64,000 nucleotides of DNA from Gloeocapsa sp. PCC 7428 (GCF_000317555.1 NC_019745.1:2914001-2978000); one strand, 5' to 3'. Positions 16,152-24,628 are shown, counted from the stretch's first letter. The notes: generated from the sequence alone by a model not told the origin. A program made the numbers and translations.

Positions 16152-17474
16152 ATGGGTATGACCCTCACAGAAAAAATTTTGGCTAAAGCTTCAAATCGAA
16201 AGGTTGTCGAACCAGGAGAAAATATCTGGGTTGATGTTGATGTCTTAATGACGCACGATGTTTGCGGTCCTGGTACGATTGGCGTATTCAAGCGCGAATT
16301 TGGCGAGGATGCGAAAGTTTGGGATGCAGAGAAAATTGTTTTGATTCCCGACCACTATATTTTCACCGCCGACGAACGCGCGAATCGTAACGTTGATATT
16401 CTCCGTGAATTTGCGCAAGAGCAAGGTATTAAATATTTTTATGATATTACTGATCGTGCTAACTTCAAAGCCAATCCAGATTACAAAGGCGTTTGTCACA
16501 TTGCTTTAGCTCAAGAAGGTCATACTCGTCCTGGTGAAGTCTTATTTGGTACCGATTCGCATACTTGCAATGCGGGTGCTTTTGGTCAATTTGCCACAGG
16601 GATCGGCAATACCGACGCGGGTTTCATCATGGGAACTGGTAAGCTATTAATTAAAGTTCCGGCAACAATGCGGTTTGTTCTCAATGGCGAAATGCCAGAT
16701 TACTTGTTGGCAAAAGATTTGATTTTGCAAATCATTGGCGATATTAGCGTTTCGGGTGCAACTTACCGCACAATGGAATTTGCAGGCGAAGCCGTGCAAC
16801 GGATGACGATGGAAGAACGGATGACGCTGTGCAATATGGCGATCGAAGCTGGTGGAAAGAATGGCACGATCGCACCCGATGAAACAACGTATGAGTACGT
16901 CCGCGCGCGGACTGATAAACCTTTTGAGTCGTTTTACACCGATAGCGATGCGAAGTTTTATAGCGATCGCACCTACGATGTCTCGCAACTCGAACCCGTT
17001 GTCGCCAAACCGCATTCACCAGACAACCGCGCTTTAGCACGAGAATGTCGCGATGTCAAGATAGATCGCGTGTATATTGGTTCGTGTACTGGAGGCAAAA
17101 CCACCGATTTTGTCAACGCTGCTAGAATCCTCAAAGGTCATCAAGTCAAAGTTCCTACATACATCGTTCCCGCAACGCAAAAAGTCTACGAAGACTTGTT
17201 TACATACAAATACGACGGACAAACGCTTTCTGAAATCTTCCTCAATTCTGGTTGCATCGAACCGGCTGCACCTTCGTGCGCGGCGTGTCTCGGAGGACCT
17301 AAAGACACATTTGGACGCATGAACAAACCCGAAGTCTGCGTTTCCACAACTAACCGCAACTTCCCTGGGCGCATGGGTGAAAAAACTGCGCAAATTTATC
17401 TTGCTTCGCCTTACACTGCTGCTGCTTCGGCATTGACAGGTTACGTCACCGATCCGCGTGAATTTTTGGGTTGA
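16152..17474 (+). CDS. leuC: 3-isopropylmalate dehydratase large subunit
   Basis: LeuC isomerises 2-isopropylmalate to 3-isopropylmalate in leucine synthesis, using a 4Fe-4S cluster shared with LeuD. The 440-residue aconitase-family protein has the N-terminal MTLTEKILAKAS, GTDSHTCNAGAFGQFATGIGN (given in part) around 140-160, and the cluster cysteines in YIGSCTGGKTTDF and CAACLGG. The sequence belongs to the group of shorter, HACN-like large subunits, so homoaconitase is a formal alternative. leuB is 28 kb away and leuD is not in the window. A perfect palindrome follows 9 bp after the stop. Confidence 0.87.
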   Translation: MGMTLTEKILAKASNRKVVEPGENIWVDVDVLMTHDVCGPGTIGVFKREFGEDAKVWDAEKIVLIPDHYIFTADERANRNVDILREFAQEQGIKYFYDITDRANFKANPDYKGVCHIALAQEGHTRPGEVLFGTDSHTCNAGAFGQFATGIGNTDAGFIMGTGKLLIKVPATMRFVLNGEMPDYLLAKDLILQIIGDISVSGATYRTMEFAGEAVQRMTMEERMTLCNMAIEAGGKNGTIAPDETTYEYVRARTDKPFESFYTDSDAKFYSDRTYDVSQLEPVVAKPHSPDNRALARECRDVKIDRVYIGSCTGGKTTDFVNAARILKGHQVKVPTYIVPATQKVYEDLFTYKYDGQTLSEIFLNSGCIEPAAPSCAACLGGPKDTFGRMNKPEVCVSTTNRNFPGRMGEKTAQIYLASPYTAAASALTGYVTDPREFLG

Positions 17475-17482
17475 GGATCAAC

Positions 17483-17503
17483 AAGGTGGGCATTGCCCAC
17501 CTT
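17483..17503. repeat. Perfect GGTGGGC/GCCCACC palindrome after leuC
   Basis: AAGGTGGGC and GCCCACCTT form a perfect 9-bp stem with a 3-bp loop, without a following T tract. Similar palindromes occur after accD (49371-49390) and after the second rhomboid gene (53955-53976). It may protect mRNA ends or act as a weak terminator. Confidence 0.65.
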
Positions 17504-17647
17504 ACTGTATGAGATGTTAATGCGGGCGATCGCAACTCACGATGCATCAAGCTTCACAAGCGCAGAAATTACGGTGTTGTCAACTTAGGAAATTAAAGTG
17601 ATATTGACCAATATTGATAGTATCTTTGCTATGAGAACACACTAACT

Positions 17648-17866
17648 ATGACTGAGCTACTTGAACAAGCGATCGCTCGATTGAAAACCTTACCTGCTAG
17701 CGAACAGGATGCGATCGCTGCAATGATTCTGGAAGAACTTGAAGATGAAGTCCAATGGGATGAGGCATTTGCCAAGTCCAAAAATACCCTTGCCATGCTT
17801 GCAGCCGAAGCAATGGCTGAGGATCGCGCAGGGAAAACCCAAGAGTTAGATCCAGAAACCTTGTGA
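17648..17866 (+). CDS. RelB-like antitoxin
   Basis: The 72-residue acidic protein has the pattern MTELLEQAIARLKTLPASEQDAIAAMILEELEDE, given here in part as ARLKTLPASEQDAIAAM. This is typical of the small cyanobacterial antitoxins that precede RelE/ParE toxins. Its stop overlaps the GTG start of the toxin gene as GTGA, so the pair is coupled. The antitoxin should bind the toxin and the operon promoter. The pair ends 8 bp before attC-like site b, so it looks like the cargo of an integron cassette. Confidence 0.85.
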   Translation: MTELLEQAIARLKTLPASEQDAIAAMILEELEDEVQWDEAFAKSKNTLAMLAAEAMAEDRAGKTQELDPETL

Positions 17867-18132
17867 AGTCACGCACCACCACCCAATTCCGTAAAGCATT
17901 TGCCGATCTACCTGAGCAAGTTCAAGAGCAAGCACGTGAAGCGTATCGCCAATTCAAACAAGATCCCAATTATCCAAGTTTACGTTTCAAAAAGGTGCAT
18001 CCAGAATTACCAATTTATTCTGCTCGGATCAGTAAAAATTATCGGGCAGTTGGACAGTTAGATGGAGATGCGGTCATTTGGTTTTGGGTCGGTTCACACG
18101 CAGAGTATGACAAGTTAATCTCCCAGTTGTAG
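17863..18132 (+). CDS. RelE/ParE superfamily toxin
   Basis: The 89-residue protein has the RelE fold pattern: TTTQFRKAFADLPEQVQEQAREAYRQF (helices), then YPSLRFKKVHPELPIYSARISKNYRAVGQ and DAVIWFWVGSHAEYDKLI. The conserved basic and aromatic residues (RFKKV, RISKNYRAV) are those of RNA-cutting RelE/HigB relatives. It starts with GTG overlapping the antitoxin stop. All expected elements are present. Toxin genes with their antitoxins are frequent integron cargo because they stabilise arrays, and an attC-like site follows at once. Confidence 0.88.
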   Translation: MKSRTTTQFRKAFADLPEQVQEQAREAYRQFKQDPNYPSLRFKKVHPELPIYSARISKNYRAVGQLDGDAVIWFWVGSHAEYDKLISQL

Positions 18133-18140
18133 CGTCAGCA

Positions 18141-18228
18141 GCGTAACCAGCGCGTTGCAGCAGACGGTCAAAAGCCTTTGGTGCTGAGTTCGGATCTTGT
18201 TTACCTCCGTTGAACGCAATTGTTCGAC
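18141..18228 (+). repeat. attC-like recombination site b
   Basis: The 88-bp element has R'' GCGTAAC (18141-18147) and R' GTTCGAC (18222-18228). The arms CAGCGCGTTGCAGC and GTTGAACGCAATT pair with one unpaired G after nine bases. The central part (GGTGCTGAGTTCGGATCTTG) resembles that of site c. It begins 8 bp after the RelE-type toxin stop. The bases from 18223 on should belong to the next cassette. Confidence 0.75.
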
Positions 18229-18325
18229 CGCTTCGTTTAGTCATGGGGGACACCGATGAGATGGGCTAATAATATGGCGAACCAGGCGCATTAAAATATG
18301 CTATTGGACTTAAATGGCGATCGCG
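18229..18325. other. Body of a short cassette without an ORF
   Basis: Between sites b and c lie about 100 bp with only peptides of six to eight codons. With its attC the cassette would be 180 bp (18223-18402). It may be non-coding or decayed. Confidence 0.5.
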
Positions 18326-18409
18326 GTCGAACAATTCAAATGCAGCGGACAGTTGAGAGTTGCTGGTGTTGGGTTCGAGGTTGTCTGCCGCTCACTTTAG
18401 CCGTTATGC
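18326..18409 (+). repeat. attC-like recombination site c
   Basis: R'' is GTCGAAC (18326-18332) and R' is GTTATGC (18403-18409). R'' is the exact reverse complement of R' of site b, which is the rule for a true cassette: its first bases pair with its own attC end. The arms AAATGCAGCGGACA and TGTCTGCCGCTCACTTT pair with an unpaired G after nine bases. Together with site b it is the best evidence for an integron array here. Confidence 0.78.
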
Positions 18410-18425
18410 CGACTATATTTAATAA

Positions 18426-18548
18426 TTGAATAATCCTCATCGATTGCTGTTAATTGCCTTTACTGAGCGATCTAGTAGTATCCGTATCATTAGTTCCCGT
18501 CCAGCTACTCGAAAGGAACGTGAGGATTATGAGCAAAACGCCCTCTGA
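18426..18548 (+). pseudogene. brnT: BrnT toxin, C-terminal fragment
   Basis: The frame ending at TGA 18546-18548 encodes HRLLLIAFTERSSSIRIISS, then RPATRKEREDYE, which is the C-terminal half of a BrnT (DUF4258-type) RNase toxin. The N-terminal half is missing, and the frame closes at TAA 18423-18425, about 15 bp after the R' core of attC-like site c. The truncation at a recombination point suggests that a cassette boundary cut the gene. The fragment cannot be an active toxin. Its end overlaps the start of the antitoxin gene, as in intact brnTA operons. Confidence 0.75.
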
Positions 18549-18771
18549 GAGTACACACAATCCCGAAGATGAGCTTCTAGCTAAATATCGCTTTGATTAT
18601 CAGAAGGCGAAGCCCAATCGATTTGCTGCCCGTGAAGGGACACAAAAGTTGACGGTTGTCGTTTTAGATGAAGATGTGGCTCAAGTTTTCACAACACCTG
18701 AAGCAGTTAACAAGGTGCTAAGAGCATTGATTGAATCAACGCCGCATTCAGCAAACGGCGAAATAGCATAA
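18529..18771 (+). CDS. BrnA-like antitoxin
   Basis: An 80-residue protein starting at ATG 18529 behind GAAAGGAACGTGAGG, a good ribosome-binding region. Sequence features are LLAKYRFDYQKAKPNRFAARE and VVVLDEDVAQVFTTPEAVNKVL, which I associate with the cyanobacterial partners of BrnT toxins. The start is chosen over ATG 18454, whose extra 25 codons read the wrong frame of the brnT fragment. With its toxin truncated, it is probably an orphan. The stop lies in the R'' core of attC-like site d. Confidence 0.75.
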   Translation: MSKTPSESTHNPEDELLAKYRFDYQKAKPNRFAAREGTQKLTVVVLDEDVAQVFTTPEAVNKVLRALIESTPHSANGEIA

Positions 18772-18842
18772 TTTGCGAATCTTCTTGTAAGGTACTGGTT
18801 AAAAGGTTGCGAGTAAGCCTTAAATGTTCTCGGAAGTTATTG
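18766..18842 (+). repeat. attC-like recombination site d
   Basis: GCATAAT (18766-18772) is one base off the reverse complement of R' of site c (GTTATGC), as expected for the end of the same cassette. GTTATTG lies at 18836-18842. The arms TTGCGAATCTTCTTGTAAGG and CCTTAAATGTTCTCGGAA pair imperfectly. It is the weakest of the four sites and may be decayed. Confidence 0.5.
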
Positions 18843-18876
18843 CTGAGGAGACGATCGCACTAAACTATAAGTCAAA

Positions 18877-19500
18877 TTAAGCCTTGTTTTGCATGAGATA
18901 ATAATGCCAGAGAATTCGCGCAGCAACTGCCCGCCACGGTTTCCATTTCTCAGAAACTGCTTCGAGTTCAACTGGAGTTGGGCGCTTTGGTAAACGTTTA
19001 AGTTTTTGATACGCAATGGCTAGTGCTAAATCGCCGCTGGGAAACGCATCAGGACGTTGTAAGCACATAAGTAAATAAATATCAACTGTCCAGTCACCGA
19101 TGCCTTTGATTTGTCGTAGTTGAGAGCGTACACTTGCATCATCCAGCAGCGCTAGTTCGTCTAAATCAATGACGTTAGTTGCGATCGCTCGTGCTAATTC
19201 TCGACAATACAATATTTTGCGCTGACTCAATCCTGCTGCTTGCAGTTGCGCATCATCTAACTGTAAAAAGTTTGCGGGTGTTAGCGGTACAAGCTGCGAT
19301 AAGCGCGTGAAAATTGCTTTGGCAGATGCTATCGATAGTTGTTGTCCAATAATGGTGCGCACCAATCCCACAAAACCTGTCTCGCGTTCCCAGTTGGGTG
19401 GATGTCCCCATTTTTCAACAATGCTTGCTAGATCGCGATCGCGTTGTGTAAGTTCTGCGACTGCTTGAGTCATGCTGGTTACATTAAGGGGTTGCACCAC
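18877..19500 (-). CDS. DNA-3-methyladenine glycosylase II-like (HhH-GPD)
   Basis: The 207-residue protein is an AlkA-type base-excision repair glycosylase that removes alkylated purines. It has FVGLVRTIIGQQLSIASAKAIF, the helix-hairpin-helix IKGIGDWTVDIYLLM, and the catalytic Asp in DAFPSGDLAL. KWKPWRAVAARILWHYYL near the end is typical of the family. The protein lacks the N-terminal AlkA extension, like many bacterial relatives. The visible start MVQPLNVTSM is plausible. It is a single-gene unit bordering the attC-like array on the opposite strand. Confidence 0.9.
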   Translation of the reverse strand: MVQPLNVTSMTQAVAELTQRDRDLASIVEKWGHPPNWERETGFVGLVRTIIGQQLSIASAKAIFTRLSQLVPLTPANFLQLDDAQLQAAGLSQRKILYCRELARAIATNVIDLDELALLDDASVRSQLRQIKGIGDWTVDIYLLMCLQRPDAFPSGDLALAIAYQKLKRLPKRPTPVELEAVSEKWKPWRAVAARILWHYYLMQNKA

Positions 19501-19818
19501 GTAAACATCCTATAACTTGATGGCGTTGCGATCGCTATTTGGTGCTGCACAAAGCGCAATCGTATGAGAATGTTGAGAAGATAATTTAGCAAGTAACATT
19601 AGTAACTTAATTGTTGAAACAAATTTTATAACTTGAACGAAATTATAAAGTTTATAATAGTAGCATCAATCAGTACTTGCTATTTTTTCTTAATCAAGCT
19701 TCTCAAAATTATTGGAAATTTATATTTTAGCAAGTTTTATCAGCAGATTCTAGCGTCTTAAATTTTAGATCTCCAAATCAAATAATAATGTCAATCAATC
19801 ATATTTGACAAGTATTTT
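19501..19818. other. AT-rich intergenic region between divergent genes
   Basis: About 320 bp, very AT-rich in the 200 bp before the pentapeptide-repeat gene. It should carry two divergent promoters. I see no repeat, RNA gene or palindrome of note. Confidence 0.4.
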
Positions 19819-20460
19819 ATGAAAGATCAACCCAAAATTCCCGCAGATAAAATACCAGAAATATTCGATCGGGCTGCGCGATTATATGCGGAAAAAAACC
19901 AAAGCTACTCGGTTGAAGAAATCATCCAAGCAGGGTTAGAGGCGAGAATTCCACCCGAATATATCCAAAAAGCGATCGCCCAAGTTCAAGCACAGCCAAG
20001 TTACAAACAACCACGCAAATTCCAATTTAGCAATTTTCCGCTCAATGCGATCGCGATTGCAGCAGCATTTATCTTAGGCAGTCTACTGACAGCAACCGTT
20101 GCGGGAATCCAACCAACACAAAATCAACAAATAGCAACTCAAGTAGGCTTCTTAGAAACCGATTTAGAACGAGCTAATTTAAAGAAAGTAAACCTCAGAG
20201 ACAGAGATTTAAGTTATACTAACTTCACCAAAGCTAAACTAGAAAAAGCTGACCTAAGCGGATCAAATTTAAGTCATACTAATCTATCACGCGCCAAGCT
20301 CAGAAATGCTAATTTGAGCGGTGCTAATTTAAGTAATGCTGATTTGTCACGCGCCGATTTAAGAAATGCTAACTTGATAGGCGCTAATTTGGATGGTGCA
20401 AACTTATCCCGTGCAAAGCTTGAAGGCGCAATCATGCCTGACGGACTAAGATATCGGTAA
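19819..20460 (+). CDS. Membrane-anchored pentapeptide-repeat protein
   Basis: The 213-residue protein has three parts: a soluble N-terminus (1-72) with a short helical domain (FDRAARLYAEKNQSYSVEE), one membrane segment (about 74-96, AIAIAAAFILGSLLTATVAG), and at least 15 pentapeptide repeats of the A(D/N)LxX type from about residue 112 to 207. These fold into a right-handed square helix. The repeats face outside the membrane or into the lumen, depending on orientation. No function can be read from the repeats. Such proteins are numerous in cyanobacteria. Confidence 0.85.
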   Translation: MKDQPKIPADKIPEIFDRAARLYAEKNQSYSVEEIIQAGLEARIPPEYIQKAIAQVQAQPSYKQPRKFQFSNFPLNAIAIAAAFILGSLLTATVAGIQPTQNQQIATQVGFLETDLERANLKKVNLRDRDLSYTNFTKAKLEKADLSGSNLSHTNLSRAKLRNANLSGANLSNADLSRADLRNANLIGANLDGANLSRAKLEGAIMPDGLRYR

Positions 20461-20516
20461 TTCAAATTCCTCCATATCTCTTTCCTTTGTCCTCTTTGTA
20501 GTTCGTTCAAATTAAG

Positions 20517-21185
20517 CTATGCTTGACACAAAACGCAATTAATCAAACTACTAATCAAGCGCTCTTTTTCCATTGGCATAGTCTGCTTACCGTACAAAAC
20601 TTCTTGCGCTAACACAAAAGCAACCAAAGAACCAAGGAAGATACGCGCTGTTGCTTCGGTATCAGCAATCTTAAGTTCTGGATGCGCTTCAAAGTAAGCA
20701 CTCAAATTGCGAAAGCCAAATTGGACAACTGTGCGCGTATAAAGTTGTGCTAATTCAGGAAACCGCGCCGATTCAGCAATAACTAACCGAAAAAAGGCGA
20801 TATATTCTTGGTCATCCATTTTAGCTAAAAACTTCTCCGCAATTCTTTGCAATACGGTTTGTGGTTCGCCTTCAAACGGATTTTGAAACTCAGACAAGAA
20901 GCTACGAATCGTCACGCGCTCAATCAACGCGACGAACAATCCTTCTTTATCTTGAAAGTGACTATAAATCGTCTGCTTGGATACACCTGCGGTAGCAGCA
21001 ACGCGATCCATGCTTGTTTTGGCATAACCTTGTTTGAGAAAAACCTGCATCGCGCCTTGCAAAATCTGTTCGCGCTTAGTATTGCCACTTCCTACGGGTT
21101 CTGACTCAATCTGCGCGGCTAATACACCGACTTCATTGAGGTAGTTTAGTGCTGAATGCGAATTTCTCAGTGGGGAGTTAGCCAT
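20517..21185 (-). CDS. TetR family regulator of the divergent exporter
   Basis: The 222-residue protein has a TetR helix-turn-helix at about residues 40-85 (REQILQGAMQVFLKQGYAKT, then GVSKQTIYSHFQDKEGLF), and a C-terminal ligand domain of the AefR-like type (IAEKFLAKMDDQEYIAFFRLV). It diverges from the HlyD-ABC exporter genes with a 169-bp spacer, an arrangement like CecR and ybhGFSR in Escherichia coli. It is therefore predicted to repress that exporter and to respond to a small toxic molecule. In the spacer ACTGTACGGTCTAGTATGA (21231-21249) may be part of an operator, which is only a guess. Confidence 0.88.
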   Translation of the reverse strand: MANSPLRNSHSALNYLNEVGVLAAQIESEPVGSGNTKREQILQGAMQVFLKQGYAKTSMDRVAATAGVSKQTIYSHFQDKEGLFVALIERVTIRSFLSEFQNPFEGEPQTVLQRIAEKFLAKMDDQEYIAFFRLVIAESARFPELAQLYTRTVVQFGFRNLSAYFEAHPELKIADTEATARIFLGSLVAFVLAQEVLYGKQTMPMEKERLISSLINCVLCQA

Positions 21186-21354
21186 ATTGCTTGAAGCTTA
21201 AATTTTTGTAAAAAGGCTTGTTCAATCATACTGTACGGTCTAGTATGATTTTATCAGCAGTTTAGTCTTATAAAGACTCATAGTATTACAAACAACAGTC
21301 ATACCTGCGATAACAACAAGGGCAAGAGTTGCTAACTCAAAAATTAAAAATCCG

Positions 21355-22611
21355 ATGTCGCAATTGATATCACAGCCGCAAAAACCCGCCCAAGCGCCTG
21401 AATCCCCAGCGAAAGTACGTCGTAAAGCCAATCCGCGTTTGTTGATTCCGATTGGGTTAATCCTTGTCGGTGCCGTTGGTTTTTCAATTTGGTACTTTTC
21501 ATCGCGTCCGAGAACCGATGCATTACAGCTAAGCGGTCGAATTGAAGGTTATCCAACAAATTTAGGGGCTAAAGTAGGTGGTCGAATTGAGTTTGTGACG
21601 GTACGAGAAGGCGATCGCGTTCGTAAAAACGAAACGATTGTGGGGCTTGATGATGCAGAAATTCAAGCACAATTGCAAGGCGCAAATGCACGTTTAAGTG
21701 CTGCGCAGCAACAAGAACAACAAGCACGGTTGCAAATTGCCGTTGCCCAAAGCCAAATTGAAGAAGCACAGTTTAATTTACAACAATCGCAGGGAGACGC
21801 GAGAGGACGAATTGCGCAAGCAGAAGCAAACGTAGCCGCAGCCGAAGCACAGTTAAATCAAACACAAGCACAACTTATCGAAGCGCGATCGCAACTCGAA
21901 CTCGCCCGCAAAGAACGCGATCGCTTTCAACAATTACTACAAGCAGGCGCGATTACTCAGCAGCAATTCGATCAAACGCAAGCAACCTTTCAAACCGCAC
22001 AAGCAACACTTCAAAGCCGAGAAGCCGCAATTGATGCCGCACAAAAACAAGTGAGTGCCGCGCAAGGCGCATTAGTGCAAGCCCAAACGGCGAGTTTAAA
22101 TCCGAATATTCGCAATACACAATTGAATGCTTTACGCAGACAACTTGATGTCGCGCGATCGCAACTTGCAGCAGCCCAAGCCGAAGTCAAAAATGCGCAA
22201 GCTTCCCGCCAACAAATTCAAGCACAAATCGCCGATCTCAACGTTGTCAGTCCCATAGATGGTGTCGTGTTAACTCGTAGCGTCGAACCTGGGGAAGTTG
22301 TGGCGACAGGTAGAACATTATTGACACTCATCGATCCCAACACTGTTTATCTACGGGGTTTCATTCCTGGAGGACAAATTGCCAATGTGCGTATCGGACA
22401 ACGTGCGAATGTCTTTCTCGATTCTGCCCCCGATCGCCCGTTAGCGGCAAGAGTCACCGCAATTGATACGCAAGCGTCATTTACTCCAGAAAATATCTAC
22501 TTCCGTGAAGATCGAGTACGACAAGTTTTTGGCGTCAAGCTGAGTATTGACGATCCGCAAGGATTTGCAAAGCCAGGAATGCCAGCTGATGGCGAAATTC
22601 TGACTCAATAA
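21355..22611 (+). CDS. HlyD-type membrane fusion protein, YbhG-like
   Basis: The 418-residue protein is the periplasmic adaptor of a tripartite or ABC efflux system. It has a short cytoplasmic N-terminus, one anchor (about 30-48, LLIPIGLILVGAVGFSIWYF), a biotinyl-lipoyl half (LSGRIEGYPTNLGAKVGGRI), a long coiled-coil hairpin (about 100-290, rich in Ala/Gln) and the second lipoyl half (VVSPIDGVVLTRSVEPGEVV), then a beta-barrel. It is followed by the ATPase gene after 16 bp. It matches the first gene of the ybhGFSR layout and is probably co-transcribed with ybhF. Confidence 0.9.
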   Translation: MSQLISQPQKPAQAPESPAKVRRKANPRLLIPIGLILVGAVGFSIWYFSSRPRTDALQLSGRIEGYPTNLGAKVGGRIEFVTVREGDRVRKNETIVGLDDAEIQAQLQGANARLSAAQQQEQQARLQIAVAQSQIEEAQFNLQQSQGDARGRIAQAEANVAAAEAQLNQTQAQLIEARSQLELARKERDRFQQLLQAGAITQQQFDQTQATFQTAQATLQSREAAIDAAQKQVSAAQGALVQAQTASLNPNIRNTQLNALRRQLDVARSQLAAAQAEVKNAQASRQQIQAQIADLNVVSPIDGVVLTRSVEPGEVVATGRTLLTLIDPNTVYLRGFIPGGQIANVRIGQRANVFLDSAPDRPLAARVTAIDTQASFTPENIYFREDRVRQVFGVKLSIDDPQGFAKPGMPADGEILTQ

Positions 22612-22627
22612 AAAAATTGCAACTTCA

Positions 22628-24628
22628 ATGACAACTACAGATACAACAGCATTAACGACAGAATCGGTCATTCGAGTTGAAGGACTAGAGAAACGCTACG
22701 GTAAATTTGTCGCAGTTCGCGGAATTGATTTTACAGTACGTCAAGGAGAAATTTTTGGTTTAATTGGACCTGATGGCGCGGGAAAAACGACAACGTTTCA
22801 CATCCTCGCTGGAGTGATGGAAGCGAGTGAAGGTCATGTGCAAGTATTAAGGCTACCTCCCCGCGATGCGCGGCTGAATATTGGTTATTTAACGCAGCAA
22901 TTTTCGCTGTATCTTGACCTTAGCATTGATGAAAATCTCAGCTACAGTGCCGGTTTACGTAAAATTCCTTCAGATTTACTACAACAACGGCGAAATAAAT
23001 ATCTCAAATTGATGGGATTAGAACGCTTTGGCGATCGCCTCGCAGGACAACTTTCAGGAGGGATGAAGCAGAAATTAGCGCTGTGCTGTGCATTAGTATC
23101 GCAACCGCAAATTTTACTTTTAGATGAACCAACAACCGGTGTCGATCCGGTATCGCGGCGGGAATTTTGGGATGTTTTGGCAACGTTAGCCAATGAAGGA
23201 GTAACGATTGTTGTCGCAACGCCTTATCTCGATGAAGCTGAACGCTGTAACCGCATTGCGTTGATGTATGAAGGACAAATCCAGCAAATTGGTACACTTC
23301 AACAACTGCGCGATGATTTAGGTTTAGAACGCTTAGAAGTGCGTACAGGAAATTTACAAGCCCTCGAAGCCGCAGCAAAGATTTTACTATCTACAGATGC
23401 CGAATCTAACTCTCAAATTGATGTGATTGATGCCCAGCGGTATTATCAAGCGATCGCAGATGTACAGAGTTTTGGCGATCGCCTCGATGTTTTAGTACCA
23501 AACGCCCAAAAAGGTGAAGCACAAGTACGCAAGTTATTAAATCAAAACAAAATACCGTTAGACACAATTGACACTGGCGAAGCCACTTTAGAAAACGTCT
23601 TTGTCACGCGCTTACGCGCTGCGGGTTCCGATCCGCCGTTTATTCCGTTTCCAAAACAGGAGCGAGGAGTGAGGAGTGAGGAGCGAGGGAACTATAATTT
23701 ATCAGTTGCAATTGGTGCAAACAACTTACAAAAGGTTTTTGGTAACTTTCAAGCCGTTAAAGGAGTCAATCTAGAGATTCGCTACGGGGAAATTTACGGG
23801 TTACTGGGGGCGAATGGTGCAGGTAAAACAACGACGATTAAAATGCTGTGCGGATTGCTTGAACCAAGCAGTGGTAAGATTTCGCTGGCGGGAGAAACCC
23901 AGAATTTACGCAGTAACCAACTGCGGCGGCGGATTGGTTATATGAGCCAAAAGTTTACGCTGTATGATGACTTAAGCGTCGTGCAGAATTTGGAATTTTA
24001 TTGCGGAGTATATGGAGTTTCGCGGCGAGTGCGACGCGATCGCATCAATTGGGTTTTAGAAACTTGTGGCTTGGCAGGTCAAGAAGATATGATTACAGGG
24101 CAATTACCTGGAGGTTGGAAGCAGCGAGTTGCCTTCGGGGCTTCGGTAATGCACGAACCCGAAATTTTATTCCTTGATGAACCTACATCCGGTGTCGATC
24201 CGCTGGCGAGGCGACAATTTTGGCGGTTAATTGAAGATTTTGCCCGCAACGGAACTGCAATTTTAGTAACCACACACTATCTCGAAGAAGCCGAACACTG
24301 CAACCGTATGGGTTTTATGGTAGCGGGAGAAGTCGTCACGCAAGGTTCACCCAGTCAAATCAAAGCCGAACAACCAGGACAACTTTTAGAAATCATTACC
24401 GATAATATACAAGTTGCATCGAATTTACTCAAAACGCAACTCGAACCTTGGCGCGTATCCATTTTTGGCGAGAAACTTCATGTTGTTGTCGATCATCCAG
24501 AAGAAATTTCTCAACTTCGTTCAACTTTAAAGGAGGCAAACTTACAGATCCACTCACTTCGCCCGATTCCCTTTTCTTTAGAAGATGCATTTATCGGTAT
24601 CGTGCAAAGAGTAGAACAGCAAGATTAG
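22628..24628 (+). CDS. ybhF: Duplicated ABC transporter ATPase, YbhF-like
   Basis: The 666-residue protein joins two ATP-binding cassettes that drive an ABC-2 exporter. The first has Walker A GPDGAGKTT (47-55), signature LSGGMKQKLALC and Walker B ILLLDEPTTGVDP. The second has Walker A GANGAGKTT (about 393-401), a degenerate signature LPGGWKQRV and Walker B ILFLDEPTSGVDP. The Asp in the first Walker A and the LPGGW signature suggest unequal cassettes. The linker at about 344-354 (QERGVRSEERG) is encoded by a GAGGAGT tandem repeat of the intergenic kind. The permease genes follow only after an opposite-strand gene and a GNAT gene. Confidence 0.92.
   Translation: MTTTDTTALTTESVIRVEGLEKRYGKFVAVRGIDFTVRQGEIFGLIGPDGAGKTTTFHILAGVMEASEGHVQVLRLPPRDARLNIGYLTQQFSLYLDLSIDENLSYSAGLRKIPSDLLQQRRNKYLKLMGLERFGDRLAGQLSGGMKQKLALCCALVSQPQILLLDEPTTGVDPVSRREFWDVLATLANEGVTIVVATPYLDEAERCNRIALMYEGQIQQIGTLQQLRDDLGLERLEVRTGNLQALEAAAKILLSTDAESNSQIDVIDAQRYYQAIADVQSFGDRLDVLVPNAQKGEAQVRKLLNQNKIPLDTIDTGEATLENVFVTRLRAAGSDPPFIPFPKQERGVRSEERGNYNLSVAIGANNLQKVFGNFQAVKGVNLEIRYGEIYGLLGANGAGKTTTIKMLCGLLEPSSGKISLAGETQNLRSNQLRRRIGYMSQKFTLYDDLSVVQNLEFYCGVYGVSRRVRRDRINWVLETCGLAGQEDMITGQLPGGWKQRVAFGASVMHEPEILFLDEPTSGVDPLARRQFWRLIEDFARNGTAILVTTHYLEEAEHCNRMGFMVAGEVVTQGSPSQIKAEQPGQLLEIITDNIQVASNLLKTQLEPWRVSIFGEKLHVVVDHPEEISQLRSTLKEANLQIHSLRPIPFSLEDAFIGIVQRVEQQD
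23658..23689 (+). repeat. GAGGAGTGAGGAGTGAGGAGCGAGG repeat inside the ybhF-like gene
   Basis: About 32 bp of tandem GAGGAGT/C units sit in frame in the linker between the two ABC domains. Units of this type are common between cyanobacterial genes, and a related block lies at 33851-33910. An in-frame insertion into a tolerant linker is the simplest reading. Confidence 0.7.
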
